From Mycobacterium sp. (GTDB lineage Bacteria; Actinomycetota; Actinomycetes; Mycobacteriales; Mycobacteriaceae): 64,000 nucleotides of DNA. Numbering within the stretch: position 1 is the first letter of the stretch; each line of letters starts with the position of its first letter. Made by a program: the position numbers and the translations under genes. Location: contig JACPVR010000007.1 of the NCBI GenBank assembly GCA_016197405.1, positions 124,001 through 188,000 on the forward strand, given 5' to 3'. Positions 54,469 to 63,232 of the stretch are shown in pieces. The notes under the pieces were generated by a model, which was given only the letters and a program-made list of their open reading frames with translations, was not told the DNA's origin and made no database searches.

Positions 54469-55238
54469 CGCCGCGTCGCGGTGATCAGCACATAGCCGAC
54501 ATCGAAGGCCACCGAGCCGTCGTCGTGGACATGCGGTCGCAGCGCGGAGTCGAATGCTGCCTCCAGCTTTTCGCGGGTGGCATCGTCGAGGGCCCGGAAG
54601 ATCGCCACATGCATCGGCGACTCGCTGGTGACGAACTTCAGTGCAGCCGCCAGTGAGCTGAATTGCCAGGTGAAACTGCGTCTTTCGATGTCGATATCGC
54701 GGTAGTCGGCCTGCAGCCGAGACGCCACGATCTCCTCGTCGCCCCACTGGTCGGGCCGGAAACCCGAGGCCGACGGGGGACCGGTGACCGCGACGACGGG
54801 GTCGAAAAGCGGGTTGCTGACATCACGTACCCATGACGAAAAAGCCAATGTGCCAGCGGGTTTGAGCAACCGGCTGATCTCGGCGACCTGGCTCACCGGC
54901 TCGACGAAGATGATGCCCAGATTGGACACCGCGGCGTCGAAGGACTGTGCCGCCAGGCCGGTGTCGGCGGCGTCGGCCACCACCCAGTCGATACGCCGAC
55001 TGCCGGCCTTGGACTTGGCGATGTCGATGAGCTCCGGAGTCAGGTCGACCGCGGTGACATGCGCACCGTGCGCCGCGGCGGCCAACGTCGCACTGCCGGT
55101 GCCGCACCCGAGGTCCACCACGGTGGCTCCGTGTAGCAGTGTGCGGCGGTCGGCGGCCTCCACGGTTTCGTCGGCGATGCCGGCGATTCGTGCACCGACG
55201 GACTCATAACGACCGGCAGACCACAGAGTTGAAGTCAC
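54465..55238 (-). CDS. Class I SAM-dependent methyltransferase
   Basis: A 257-residue methyltransferase. Motif I is VVDLGCGTGSATLA near residue 41, motif II is VTAVDLTPELIDIA, and the downstream AAVSNLGIIFVEPV and LLKPAGTLAFSSWVRDV fit the UbiE/type-11 methyltransferase pattern. The acceptor cannot be predicted; small molecules or lipid quinones are typical. It diverges from the DUF2071 gene by 35 bases. It is not among the syntenic genes I recall at this place in M. tuberculosis, so it may be a local addition. Confidence 0.8.
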   Translation of the reverse strand: MTSTLWSAGRYESVGARIAGIADETVEAADRRTLLHGATVVDLGCGTGSATLAAAAHGAHVTAVDLTPELIDIAKSKAGSRRIDWVVADAADTGLAAQSFDAAVSNLGIIFVEPVSQVAEISRLLKPAGTLAFSSWVRDVSNPLFDPVVAVTGPPSASGFRPDQWGDEEIVASRLQADYRDIDIERRSFTWQFSSLAAALKFVTSESPMHVAIFRALDDATREKLEAAFDSALRPHVHDDGSVAFDVGYVLITATRR

Positions 55239-55273
55239 CGGCTCAGCCTAGACGGGCATGCCACGATGTTGGG

Positions 55274-56014
55274 ATGTCCGATTTTCCGGCGCTGCCCGGC
55301 TTCCCGGTGACGGCGCCACCGCTGCCGCGTCCGGTGCTGTGTGCGCAGTTCTGGTCGGATCTGACGTTCGTGCACTGGCCGGTGCGGCCCGTGGACGTCG
55401 CGCATCTATATCCCCCGGGTACCGATGTGGATGTGTTCGCCGACGGAATGACCTATGTGGGGCTGATCCCGTTCCGCATGGCCTACACCAAATTGGGTGC
55501 CGGACCGGGGATTCCGTACTTCGGCCGGTTCGCCGAGACCAACGTCCGGCTGTACTCGGTCGATGCTGCCGGTAGGCACGGTGTGCTGTTCCGGTCGCTG
55601 GAGGCGTCGCGCCTGGCGGTGGTTCCGCTGATCAGGATCGGTCTCGGGGTGCCGTACACCTGGGCCAAGATGCGGGTGCGCTCAAGCGACACGCATATCG
55701 AATACGACAGTGTGCGGCGCTGGCCGCGGCACGGTCTGCGGTCGAGGCTGACCGTCGAGATCGGCGAACCGGTGACCCCGACTGCGCTCGAGATCTGGTT
55801 CACCGCACGGTGGGGCGCCCACACCCGCCGGGTCGGCCGGACCTGGTGGGTGCCCAATGAGCACGCCACCTGGCCGCTACGCAGCGCCGAAATCCGCGAT
55901 ATGCGTGACGATCTGGTGGAGGCGGCCGGGGTGCGATGCGCCGGGCCGGCAATGCGTGCGCTGTACTCGCCGGGTGTGGTGGCCCGGTTCGGCAGGCCCG
56001 TGCCCGTCCGGTAG
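55274..56014 (+). CDS. DUF2071 (YqjF-like) protein
   Basis: A 246-residue protein of the DUF2071/YqjF family. The typical pattern is visible: FVHWPVRPVDVAHLYPPG, VGLIPFRMAY, then FAETNVRLYSVDAAGRHGVLF. The family folds like acetoacetate decarboxylase but lacks a proven reaction. The ATG at 55274 follows TTGGG. It converges with the SDR gene, leaving three bases between stops. No function can be assigned. Confidence 0.8.
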   Translation: MSDFPALPGFPVTAPPLPRPVLCAQFWSDLTFVHWPVRPVDVAHLYPPGTDVDVFADGMTYVGLIPFRMAYTKLGAGPGIPYFGRFAETNVRLYSVDAAGRHGVLFRSLEASRLAVVPLIRIGLGVPYTWAKMRVRSSDTHIEYDSVRRWPRHGLRSRLTVEIGEPVTPTALEIWFTARWGAHTRRVGRTWWVPNEHATWPLRSAEIRDMRDDLVEAAGVRCAGPAMRALYSPGVVARFGRPVPVR

Positions 56015-56017
56015 CCG

Positions 56018-56866
56018 CTAGGGGCCGGTGTACCCGGGCGGATTCGGCGTCTCGACCCACAGGTCGACGCCCAGTTCGGCGCCGGGCACGCAGTTGTACA
56101 CCGACAGGTCGGTGACGCCGGAATCGACCAGCACGTCTTCGCACAGCAGTGTGTTTCCGGTGAATTCGGTCGCCGGCTTGTTCAGGATCACGTAGGCGGC
56201 GTCGGCATACACCGCGGGTTTACGGGCGCGTCCCATCGCCTCGTCACCGCCCAGCAGGTTCTGCACCGCGGCGGTGGCGACCATGGTGCGCGGCCACAAC
56301 GTGTTCGACGCGATCCCGTACTGCCGCATCTCCTCGGCAACACCCAAGGCGCACAACGTCATACCGAACTTCGCCATCATGTAGGCGGTGGGCTTGAGCC
56401 AGTGCGGGTCCAGCAGGACCGGCGGGGACAGCGTCAGGATGTGCGGGTTCTCCCGGCCTTTCATGTGCGGGATACAGGCCTGGGTCACGGTGTAGGTGCC
56501 ACGGACCTGGATACCGTTCATCAGGTCGAAACGCTTGAGCGGCACCTCTTCGATGGAGCCCAGGTTGATCGCGGAGGCGTTGTTGACACAGATGTCGATA
56601 CCGCCGAACTGTTCTACGGCCGAAGCGACCGCGGCGGTCACCGACTCCTCGTTGCGGACGTCACCGATGATCGGCAGCGCCTGGCCGCCGGCCTCTTCGA
56701 TCTCCTTGGCCGCGGTGTAGATCGTGCCTTCGAGTTTGGGATGGGGTTCGGCGGTCTTGGCGACCAGCGCGATGTTGGCGCCGTCGGCGGCAGCCTTCTT
56801 GGCGATCTCGAGGCCGATACCGCGGCTGGCGCCGGAGATGAACATGGTTTTGCCTGAAAGGGTCAT
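56018..56866 (-). CDS. SDR-family oxidoreductase (HSDL2-like; Rv3224 type)
   Basis: A 282-residue short-chain dehydrogenase, the same length as Rv3224. The cofactor loop ISGASRGIGLEIA and the NNAS motif (ICVNNASAIN) are normal. The catalytic segment has Tyr and Lys in PTAYMMAKFGM (YxxxK), with the Ser position in LTLSPPVLL. This matches the hydroxysteroid-dehydrogenase-like 2 group. The ATG at 56866 is chosen because the Rossmann fold starts there; a frame to 57004 overlaps the ybaK-like gene. Its substrate is unknown. Confidence 0.87.
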   Translation of the reverse strand: MTLSGKTMFISGASRGIGLEIAKKAAADGANIALVAKTAEPHPKLEGTIYTAAKEIEEAGGQALPIIGDVRNEESVTAAVASAVEQFGGIDICVNNASAINLGSIEEVPLKRFDLMNGIQVRGTYTVTQACIPHMKGRENPHILTLSPPVLLDPHWLKPTAYMMAKFGMTLCALGVAEEMRQYGIASNTLWPRTMVATAAVQNLLGGDEAMGRARKPAVYADAAYVILNKPATEFTGNTLLCEDVLVDSGVTDLSVYNCVPGAELGVDLWVETPNPPGYTGP

Positions 56867-56892
56867 AACCGCCGACCTTATTCTGCCGCCAG

Positions 56893-57384
56893 TTACAGCG
56901 CGCAGATGTCTGCGACAACGGCACCGGTGGCGGTGATGAGGTCCTGCGGCGCCAGCGCGATGTCCAGGCCGCGTTTCCCGGCGCTGCACAACACGCGGTC
57001 CCAACCGAGGGCCGATTCATCGATCACGGTGGGCAGCGTCTTGCGCTGGCCCAGCGGTGAGATGCCGCCGAGCACATATCCGGTGGATCGCTGTGCGGCA
57101 GTCGGGTCGGCCATCGCCGCCTTGGGCGCTCCCAGCGCGGCGGCCGCGGCTTTCAGCGAGAGCTTGTTGTCGACCGGCAGGACCGCCACCGCCAGGCCGG
57201 TCGGCAGGGCCAGCACCAGCGTCTTGAAAATCTGCTGCGGCAGCACCCCGGCCGATTCGCCCAGCTGCTCGGCGGCCTCGGCGCCGTAGGACTGCTGACG
57301 CGGATCGTGCCGGTAGGCCAGTACCTCATGCGGGATGCCGGCAGCCACCAGTGCCGCGATTGCCGGGGTCGCCGCGCGTGCCAC
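56893..57384 (-). CDS. ybaK: YbaK/EbsC-family Cys-tRNA(Pro) deacylase
   Basis: A 163-residue trans-editing protein of the YbaK family. The core LALPTGLAVAVLPVDNKLSL, and VLGGISPLGQRKTLPTVID with the GxxP loop, are typical. It hydrolyses mischarged Cys-tRNA(Pro). It corresponds to the M. tuberculosis Rv3224A/Rv3224B pair, which is split there and whole here. It lies upstream of the SDR gene on the same strand and diverges from sigH. Confidence 0.88.
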   Translation of the reverse strand: MARAATPAIAALVAAGIPHEVLAYRHDPRQQSYGAEAAEQLGESAGVLPQQIFKTLVLALPTGLAVAVLPVDNKLSLKAAAAALGAPKAAMADPTAAQRSTGYVLGGISPLGQRKTLPTVIDESALGWDRVLCSAGKRGLDIALAPQDLITATGAVVADICAL

Positions 57385-57409
57385 CGCGCCAGACTAGCCG
57401 CGGGGGATC

Positions 57410-57436
57410 GGAAATAGCGCGAGGGTTAACGCTGTT
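57410..57436 (+). promoter_or_regulatory. Possible SigH-type autoregulatory promoter
   Basis: GGAAATA (57410-57416), a 17-base spacer and GTT (57434-57436) resemble the SigH consensus (GGAAYA-N16-18-GTT). It lies about 70 bases upstream of the sigH start, consistent with known autoregulation of sigH. Confidence 0.4.
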
Positions 57437-57508
57437 CAAGACAGCAGTGAGCCCGTGAGGGTGGGTTCGTCGGAGCACGGCCGTAGGATTGGCAGATAGG
57501 AGAGTCTG

Positions 57509-58279
57509 GTGTCAGCGTTGTCTCTTCAGCAACCGGCGACTTTGGCGTTGTCGGAACTGCTGCGGGTCGACGCGACGGAAGGGACCGTGTCAATCACAAT
57601 GACCGACATCGACAGCGGGGCTGACGGCAGCGCCGCGGCCACGGTGGTCACGCCGGATGTGGTGCCAGAGGCGCCCCCGGAGACCGACGCCGAGCTGACA
57701 GCGCGGTTTGAGCGCGACGCGATCCCGCTGCTGGATCAGCTCTACGGTGGCGCGCTGCGGATGACCCGCAATCCCGCCGACGCCGAGGATCTGCTGCAGG
57801 AAACCATGGTCAAGGCCTATGCCGGTTTCCGGTCGTTCCGGGCCGGCACCAATCTGAAAGCCTGGCTGTACCGGATCCTGACCAACACCTACATCAACAG
57901 TTACCGCAAGAAGCAGCGGCAGCCGGCGGAATACCCGACCGACGAGATCACCGACTGGCAGCTGGCCGCCAACGCCGAGCACACGTCGACCGGTCTGCGT
58001 TCGGCTGAGGTGGAGGCGCTCGAAGCGCTGCCGGATACCGAGATCAAGGCAGCCCTGCAGGCGCTGCCCGAAGAGTTCCGGATGGCGGTCTACTACGCCG
58101 ACGTCGAGGGATTCCCCTACAAGGAGATCGCAGAGATCATGGATACGCCGATCGGGACGGTCATGTCCCGACTGCACCGTGGCAGGCGCCAGCTACGCAC
58201 CTTGCTGCAAGACGTGGCCAAGGAGCGCGGGTTCCTGCGCGGCCAGGAACTCGGTGAGCCGGAGGAGGTGTCGTCATGA
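57509..58279 (+). CDS. sigH: ECF sigma factor SigH
   Basis: A 256-residue group 4 sigma factor for the oxidative and heat stress response. From about residue 62 it is nearly identical to M. tuberculosis SigH (216 residues). Region 2 contains [20 protein letters not shown]; region 4 contains [20 protein letters not shown]. The GTG at 57509 is preceded by AGGAG at 6 bases, so an N-terminal extension of about 40 residues is probably real; ATG 57599 would give a shorter form with a weak site. The stop overlaps rshA by 4 bases. Confidence 0.93.
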   Translation: MSALSLQQPATLALSELLRVDATEGTVSITMTDIDSGADGSAAATVVTPDVVPEAPPETDAELTARFERDAIPLLDQLYGGALRMTRNPADAEDLLQETMVKAYAGFRSFRAGTNLKAWLYRILTNTYINSYRKKQRQPAEYPTDEITDWQLAANAEHTSTGLRSAEVEALEALPDTEIKAALQALPEEFRMAVYYADVEGFPYKEIAEIMDTPIGTVMSRLHRGRRQLRTLLQDVAKERGFLRGQELGEPEEVSS

Positions 58280-58572
58280 GCGAGAGCGACGAACGCTGGA
58301 CCCCGCCGGTAGGCCCGGTCGACCCCGAGCACCCCGAGTGCGCTGCGGTGATCGCCGAGGTGTGGACGCTATTGGACGCCGAATGCACCCCGGAGACCCG
58401 TGACCGGTTGCGTCACCATCTCGACGAGTGCCCGGCCTGCCTACGCCACTACGGCGTCGAAGAGCGCATCAAGACGCTCATCTCGGTGAAATGCGGTGGT
58501 GAGAAGGCGCCCGAAAGCCTGCGTGAGCGGCTGCGCGTCGAGATCAGCCGCACCACCATCATCCGCGGCTGA
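58276..58572 (+). CDS. rshA: Redox-sensing anti-sigma factor RshA
   Basis: A 98-residue zinc anti-sigma factor. The ZAS motif His48-x3-Cys52-x2-Cys55 (HLDECPAC) is intact, with further cysteines near 22, 37 and 73. It binds SigH in reducing conditions and lets go when the thiols oxidise. The ATG overlaps the sigH stop, giving 1:1 coupled translation. It corresponds to Rv3221A. A strong terminator follows. Confidence 0.93.
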   Translation: MSESDERWTPPVGPVDPEHPECAAVIAEVWTLLDAECTPETRDRLRHHLDECPACLRHYGVEERIKTLISVKCGGEKAPESLRERLRVEISRTTIIRG

Positions 58573-58582
58573 CGACCGCACA

Positions 58583-58629
58583 ACGCAGAAACCGCCCGGC
58601 TCCAGGGGAGCTCGGGCGGTTTGCGTTTT
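58583..58629 (+). terminator. Intrinsic terminator after rshA
   Basis: A long stem built from AACCGCCCG / CGGGCGGTT, with inner GCTCC/GGAGC and outer CGCA/TGCG pairing, is followed by TTTT (58626-58629). This is a classic intrinsic terminator for sigH-rshA and may also stop the bL37 gene transcript from the other strand. Confidence 0.85.
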
Positions 58630-58657
58630 ACAGCGTCAGGCTTGCGCCGCTTCGTCG

Positions 58658-58732
58658 TCAGGCGTTGGGACGCTTGCCGTGGTTGGCCTTGCTGTGCTTG
58701 CGATCGCGCTTCTTCCGGCCCCGCTTGGCCAT
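58658..58732 (-). CDS. Large-subunit ribosomal protein bL37
   Basis: A 24-residue, very basic protein (MAKRGRKKRDRKHSKANHGK, then RPNA and a stop). It matches the tiny mycobacterial ribosomal protein bL37 seen in M. smegmatis and M. tuberculosis 50S structures. It is far too short for usual gene callers. The ATG at 58732 is preceded on the minus strand by GGAGG about 5 bases upstream. It lies alone between rshA and the TB7.3 gene, transcribed against both. Confidence 0.88.
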   Translation of the reverse strand: MAKRGRKKRDRKHSKANHGKRPNA

Positions 58733-58964
58733 GGTCGTACCTCCGTGTCAGGTGTGCTGATGTGCCCAGAACGCGACGATAATGCGCCGGGCGCTGCCTA
58801 CCAGTGTCTCATGGTTCACCTAGTGCTCTGTCCACCACCGTCGGCAGCGTCCCACGCCGGGATTCGGCGGGTAAGCGTCGACGGCCGGTCGTATGGTTCG
58901 ATAGAGCGTCTATGTCCGGTTGTGGACGCCTGAACGACGCTAAGAAAGACACAGTGGGGTGAAA

Positions 58965-59180
58965 ATGGCCGAGGATGTTCGCGCAGAGATCGTTGCCAGC
59001 GTGCTGGAAGTCGTGGTCAACGAGGGCGATCAGATCGGTGAAGGCGACACGGTGGTCTTGCTTGAGTCGATGAAGATGGAGATCCCGGTACTTGCCGAGC
59101 ACGCCGGCACGGTGACCAAGGTCAACGTCGCGGTCGGTGATGTCATCCAGGCCGGCGACCTCATCGCTGTGATCAGCTAG
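58965..59180 (+). CDS. Biotinylated protein TB7.3 (biotin/lipoyl attachment domain)
   Basis: A 71-residue stand-alone biotin carrier domain, the same length as Rv3221c (TB7.3). The attachment site is the Lys of ESMKMEIP near residue 37. The rest is the flattened beta-barrel of a biotinyl domain. It may serve a carboxylase or act as a carrier on its own. The ATG at 58965 follows GGGGTGA. pdtaS begins 7 bases after its stop, so they are co-transcribed. Confidence 0.9.
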   Translation: MAEDVRAEIVASVLEVVVNEGDQIGEGDTVVLLESMKMEIPVLAEHAGTVTKVNVAVGDVIQAGDLIAVIS

Positions 59181-59187
59181 GCGCCCT

Positions 59188-60690
59188 GTGTCGACGCTCG
59201 GTGATCTTCTTGCCGAGCACACCATCCTGCCGGGTAACGCCGTCGACCACCTGCACGCCGTCGTGGGCGAGTGGCAACTGCTGGCCGATCTGTCGTTCGC
59301 CGACTACCTGATGTGGGTGCGCCGTGACGACGGCGCGCTGGTGTGCGTGGCGCAGTGCCGCCCCAATACCGCAGCCACGGTGCTGCTCACCGACGCCGTC
59401 GGCACCGTCGCATCCGCCGAGGATCTGCCGCTGGTGACCGCGGCATTCGACTCCGGCGCCATCGGCCGTGACGATCCCGGCCAGGGGCTGGGCCTGCGTC
59501 GGACCAATCTGGACATCGAGGCCGTTCCGGTGCGCTACGGCAACACCGCCGTCGCGGTGCTGACGCATCAGACCGCCAGCGCCGCAACCCGCACGTCGAG
59601 TCCGTTGGAGCGGGCCTATCTGGACTGCGCGGGCGATCTGGTGCACATGCTCTCCGAGGGCACCTTCCCCAACGTGGGGGATCTGGCGATGTCCCGGTCC
59701 AGCCCCCGGGTCGGTGACGGTTTCATCCGACTCGACGTCGACGGCACCGTGGTTTTCGGCAGCCCCAACGCGTTGTCGGCGTATCACCGGATGGGTCTGA
59801 CCACCGAACTGGAGGGCCACAACCTGGTGGCCATCACCCGCCCACTGATGTCGGACCCGTTCGAGGCCCAGGAGCTCGCCGAGCACGTCCGCGACTCGCT
59901 GGCCGGGGGAGCGAGCATGCGGATGGAGATCGACGCCGGTGGCGCGGCGATCCTGCTGCGCACCCTGCCGCTGGTGGTACGGGGTGAAGCCGCCGGCGCG
60001 GCGGTGTTGATCCGCGATGTCACCGAGGTGAAGCGCCGCGATCGCGCGCTGCTGTCCAAGGACGCCACCATCCGCGAGATTCACCACCGGGTGAAGAACA
60101 ATCTGCAGACCGTTGCGGCGCTGCTGCGGCTGCAGGCGCGGCGCACGAACAACGCCGAAGGCCGCGAGGCGTTGATGGAATCGGTGCGACGGGTGTCCTC
60201 GATCGCGCTGGTTCACGATGCGCTGTCGATGTCGGTCGACGAGGAGGTCAACCTCGACGAGGTCATCGACCGCATCCTGCCGATCATGAACGATGTCGCA
60301 TCGGTGGACGCGCCCATCAAGATCCGCAGGGTGGGCGCGCTCGGGGTGCTCGACGCTGACCGGGCTACCGCCCTGGTCATGGTCATCACCGAGTTGGTGC
60401 AGAACGCCATCGAGCATGCATTCGACCCGGTCAGCAGGCAGGGATCGGTGGTGATCCGTTCCGAGCGATCGGCACGATGGCTCGACGTCATCGTCCACGA
60501 CGACGGCCGCGGTCTGCCCGACGGATTCAGCCTGGAGAAATCCGACCGGCTGGGATTGCAGATCGTTCGCACCCTGGTATCCGCCGAACTCGACGGTTCG
60601 CTGGGGATGCACGAAGCCCCCGGCGGTGGCACCGATGTGGTGTTACGGGTGCCGATCGGTCGTCGCGCGAATTCACGGATTCCGCACTAA
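59188..60690 (+). CDS. pdtaS: Sensor histidine kinase PdtaS
   Basis: A 500-residue soluble histidine kinase (Rv3220c) that phosphorylates the antiterminator PdtaR encoded elsewhere. An N-terminal GAF-like domain (about 1-150) and a PAS domain (about 170-280) precede the HisKA_2 helix EIHHRVKNNLQTVAALLRLQ, with phosphoacceptor His near 299/300. The ATPase domain shows ELVQNAIEHAF, then VHDDGRGLPDGF and SDRLGLQIVRTLV. There are no membrane helices. It has been linked to c-di-GMP sensing and copper/NO response. GTG 59188 starts 7 bases after TB7.3. Confidence 0.92.
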   Translation: MSTLGDLLAEHTILPGNAVDHLHAVVGEWQLLADLSFADYLMWVRRDDGALVCVAQCRPNTAATVLLTDAVGTVASAEDLPLVTAAFDSGAIGRDDPGQGLGLRRTNLDIEAVPVRYGNTAVAVLTHQTASAATRTSSPLERAYLDCAGDLVHMLSEGTFPNVGDLAMSRSSPRVGDGFIRLDVDGTVVFGSPNALSAYHRMGLTTELEGHNLVAITRPLMSDPFEAQELAEHVRDSLAGGASMRMEIDAGGAAILLRTLPLVVRGEAAGAAVLIRDVTEVKRRDRALLSKDATIREIHHRVKNNLQTVAALLRLQARRTNNAEGREALMESVRRVSSIALVHDALSMSVDEEVNLDEVIDRILPIMNDVASVDAPIKIRRVGALGVLDADRATALVMVITELVQNAIEHAFDPVSRQGSVVIRSERSARWLDVIVHDDGRGLPDGFSLEKSDRLGLQIVRTLVSAELDGSLGMHEAPGGGTDVVLRVPIGRRANSRIPH

Positions 60691-60705
60691 TTACCTCACG
60701 GCAAA

Positions 60706-60740
60706 ACTAACGGCCCCGGCATTAAGCCGGGGCCGTTAGT
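60706..60740. terminator. Bidirectional terminator between pdtaS and whiB1
   Basis: A perfect 15-bp stem (60706-60720 with 60726-60740) and ATTAA loop lie between convergent pdtaS and whiB1. AAAA precedes the stem, giving a short U-run on the whiB1 strand. Confidence 0.85.
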
Positions 60741-60753
60741 GAATTCGGTCTAT

Positions 60754-61008
60754 TTAGACTCCGCTGCGCGCTTTCGTGCGGGCATTGCGGCGCTTGAGCG
60801 CACGGCGCTCGTCCTCGCTCATGCCACCCCAGACGCCCGCGTCCTGCCCGGAATCCAGTGCCCAGGTCAAGCAATCCGTGGTAACCGGGCAGCGGTTACA
60901 CACGAGCTTCGCGTCAGCGATCTGCGCGAGCGCCGGGCCACTGTTTCCCACCGGGAAGAACAGTTCCGGGTCCTCATCGCGACACACCGCCTTGTGGCGC
61001 CAATCCAT
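60754..61008 (-). CDS. whiB1: WhiB-family NO-responsive regulator WhiB1
   Basis: An 84-residue WhiB1, identical in length to Rv3219. The [4Fe-4S] ligands are Cys9, Cys37, Cys40 and Cys46. The GVWGG turn and basic DERRALKRR tail bind SigA region 4 and DNA. It is essential and the cluster reacts with nitric oxide. I chose the ATG at 61008 because the protein matches WhiB1 from there; the frame runs upstream to 61101. A CRP-type site and a TTGACA box lie upstream in a leader of about 110 bases or more. Confidence 0.95.
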   Translation of the reverse strand: MDWRHKAVCRDEDPELFFPVGNSGPALAQIADAKLVCNRCPVTTDCLTWALDSGQDAGVWGGMSEDERRALKRRNARTKARSGV

Positions 61009-61126
61009 GGCAATTACTCCTATCTGGAGGCGCGCAAATGCGCACCGGTTTTGGTCTTCGGCTGTTAACTCGCGCAACCAAATGTTTCTGCGCTGTTGCA
61101 TACGATCGTTCCAGAGCCTGGACAGA

Positions 61127-61165
61127 TGTCAATAGAACCGAGTTAACACGTGTGCAATCTCACTG
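61127..61165 (-). promoter_or_regulatory. whiB1 promoter region with CRP-type site
   Basis: On the minus strand AGTGAGATTGCACACG (61150-61165) resembles the Cmr/CRP site known in the M. tuberculosis whiB1 promoter (AGTG-N8-CACG). TTGACA (61127-61132) lies 17 bases further toward whiB1 as a -35 box. No clear -10 is visible at ideal spacing. The remaining spacer 61009-61245 shows no gene. Confidence 0.5.
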
Positions 61166-61245
61166 CCAAGGCCCGTTCCCTGAGCCCTCACTCGTTTGTA
61201 CTACACTGAGCCAACCTGCGCCCTAAATTATCGGCAGTCTTTCTG

Positions 61246-62217
61246 TCATTGCAGGTCGGATGGGGTTTTCGCGGGCGGCGCAACGACGCCCAGCGCCTCC
61301 GGGGCCGCCCGGAACGTCATCTCTTCGCGCAGCCCGATGTATTCGCCGTCGATCTGACAGGCGATCGGCGTGTCGCTCGTCACCCGCACATAGTCCACAT
61401 CGTCCTCGCGGATGAGATGGCCCGCCTTGATGTTGGGTCGCTTGGACAACATCCGTCGCACCAGCCCCAGATTGCGCCACACGCTCATGCTGGTGGTGGC
61501 GAAGACGCCCAGCCCACCCTCGAATGTGGTGTCCGGGTTGGTCCAGACCGGCCTCTTGTTGGCATAGGTCCAAGGGCTGGCGTTGGAGACGAACACGAAA
61601 TACACGCCGTCGACGGGCTCGCGGTCACGCAGGTGCAGCGTCAGGGTGGGCGTCTTGCGGGCGCTGCGCAGCACCGTGGGGATCGCCGCGCTGATGTAGC
61701 GCGTCGCGGTCACACCCTTGTGCTTGCGGCGCCGCGCCTCGACGGCGGCCACCACCTCCCCGTCGACGCCCAGGCCCGCGGTGAACACCGCCCAGCGCTC
61801 CCCGCAGTCCATCAGCCCGATCCGGCGCCAGGCCCGGGTGTGCCGATGTTCGTCGAGCAGATCGACCAGCAGGTTCGTCGCATCCACCGGGTCGGACGGG
61901 ATGCCGAGCGCACGGGCGAACACATTGGCCGAACCGCCGGGGACGACCGCCACCGCGGGGACTTGGGTCGGCGGCAGCTGACCCGGGCGGCCCAACAGCC
62001 CGTTGACGACCTCGTTCACCGTGCCGTCCCCGCCGTGCACGATGATCAGGTCGACACCGTCGTGGACCGCCTGCTGGGCGATCTCGGAGGCATGGCCCCG
62101 GTGATTGGTGTGTTCGACGGTGAGCCGGGTCCGGCTCTCCAGCGCGTGCGCCAGCAGGTCCCGGCCCGACGCCGTCGTGGAAGTGGCATTGGGGTTGACG
62201 ATCAGCACGGCGCGCAC
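61246..62217 (-). CDS. Diacylglycerol/lipid kinase family protein (Rv3218 type)
   Basis: A 323-residue protein with the DAGK catalytic fold. IVNPNATSTTASG is at the N-terminus, the ATP loop VHGGDGTVNEVVNGLL near residue 60, and VPGGSANVFARALG near residue 93. The C-terminal beta-domain ends with IDGEYIGLREEMTFRAAPEA. It probably phosphorylates a lipid such as diacylglycerol, feeding phospholipid and PIM synthesis. It corresponds to Rv3218 next to whiB1. The start is ATG 62217. Confidence 0.87.
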   Translation of the reverse strand: MRAVLIVNPNATSTTASGRDLLAHALESRTRLTVEHTNHRGHASEIAQQAVHDGVDLIIVHGGDGTVNEVVNGLLGRPGQLPPTQVPAVAVVPGGSANVFARALGIPSDPVDATNLLVDLLDEHRHTRAWRRIGLMDCGERWAVFTAGLGVDGEVVAAVEARRRKHKGVTATRYISAAIPTVLRSARKTPTLTLHLRDREPVDGVYFVFVSNASPWTYANKRPVWTNPDTTFEGGLGVFATTSMSVWRNLGLVRRMLSKRPNIKAGHLIREDDVDYVRVTSDTPIACQIDGEYIGLREEMTFRAAPEALGVVAPPAKTPSDLQ

Positions 62218-62262
62218 AGGAGTCGAGCCTAGTGGTGGCGCCGGGATTGCCGATTTGCGCGT

Positions 62263-63141
62263 TCAGGCGATGGTGCGCAGCACGGTGAGCACGCTGTCTA
62301 TCAGCGCCGAATCCGACATTCGGGCCGCCACCAGGTCGATGCCGAGTGTTTCGGGTACCAGTGCCACGAACCGCACCCCGGCGATATCGAGGGCCGCGGT
62401 GGGATCGGGGACGACGGCGACGCCCAGGCCCGCGGCGACCAGCGTCACCAACGTCGAGGTCTCCATCACCTCGTGCCGCACCCGGGGGATGAAGCCGGCG
62501 TCGGCGCAGACGGCGTTGAGCACGTTGTTCATCACCGATCTCCCGTGCCCGGCGTGGGCGATGAAGTACTCGTCGCGCAGATCGGCGATCGTCAGTACGT
62601 CGTTGTCGGCCAGCCGGTGATCGGCCGGTAACGCCACCAGCAGCCGGTCGCGGCGCACCACCTCGGCACGCACACCGGGTTGCTGGACCGGCGGGCGCAG
62701 CAGCGCCAGATCGATCTCGCCGGTGGCAAGTGCTGCCAGCTGCGCCGGGGCCAGCATTTCGCCGCGCACGCTGACCTCGACATCGGGCAGCGAGTCGCCC
62801 AGTGCGCGCACCAGGCGCGGCAGCAGTGAATAGGTCGCCGACCCGACACACCCGACCGCCAGCTGACCCTCGGTGCCACCGGCGATGCGCCGGGCCTGTT
62901 CACCGGCATCGTCGACGGCGTCGAGGATCTTCACGGCGCGCAGTAGATAGGCCTGGCCCGCGGCGGTCAGTTCGACGCTGCGGGTGGTGCGCAGGAGCAA
63001 TGCCACCCCGAGCTCGCGTTCCAGCTGGCGGATCTGCTGGGACAGCGGCGGCTGGGCGATGTGCAGGCGTTCGGCGGCCCGGCCGAAGTGCAGTTCCTCG
63101 GCAACGGCCCGGAAATAGCGCAGATGCCGCAGTTCCACCAT
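62263..63141 (-). CDS. LysR-family regulator, aromatic-catabolism type
   Basis: A 292-residue LysR protein. The N-terminal helix-turn-helix begins VELRHLRYFRAVAEELHFGR and continues with AAERLHIAQPPLSQQIRQLE. The remainder is a periplasmic-binding-like effector domain. The N-terminus is characteristic of the CatM/CatR/BenM subgroup that responds to muconate or adipate-type intermediates. It is divergent from a pcaD-like hydrolase by 91 bases, so it probably controls it. The spacer is AT-rich, as expected for a T-N11-A site. Confidence 0.87.
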   Translation of the reverse strand: MVELRHLRYFRAVAEELHFGRAAERLHIAQPPLSQQIRQLERELGVALLLRTTRSVELTAAGQAYLLRAVKILDAVDDAGEQARRIAGGTEGQLAVGCVGSATYSLLPRLVRALGDSLPDVEVSVRGEMLAPAQLAALATGEIDLALLRPPVQQPGVRAEVVRRDRLLVALPADHRLADNDVLTIADLRDEYFIAHAGHGRSVMNNVLNAVCADAGFIPRVRHEVMETSTLVTLVAAGLGVAVVPDPTAALDIAGVRFVALVPETLGIDLVAARMSDSALIDSVLTVLRTIA

Positions 63142-63232
63142 TGAGAGGATATAGCTCTTAATAGATGAGATCTAGGTATTTCAGAATATTGAATGGGCGG
63201 CCTACCGTCGTAGACATGGCACGAGGCGCACG

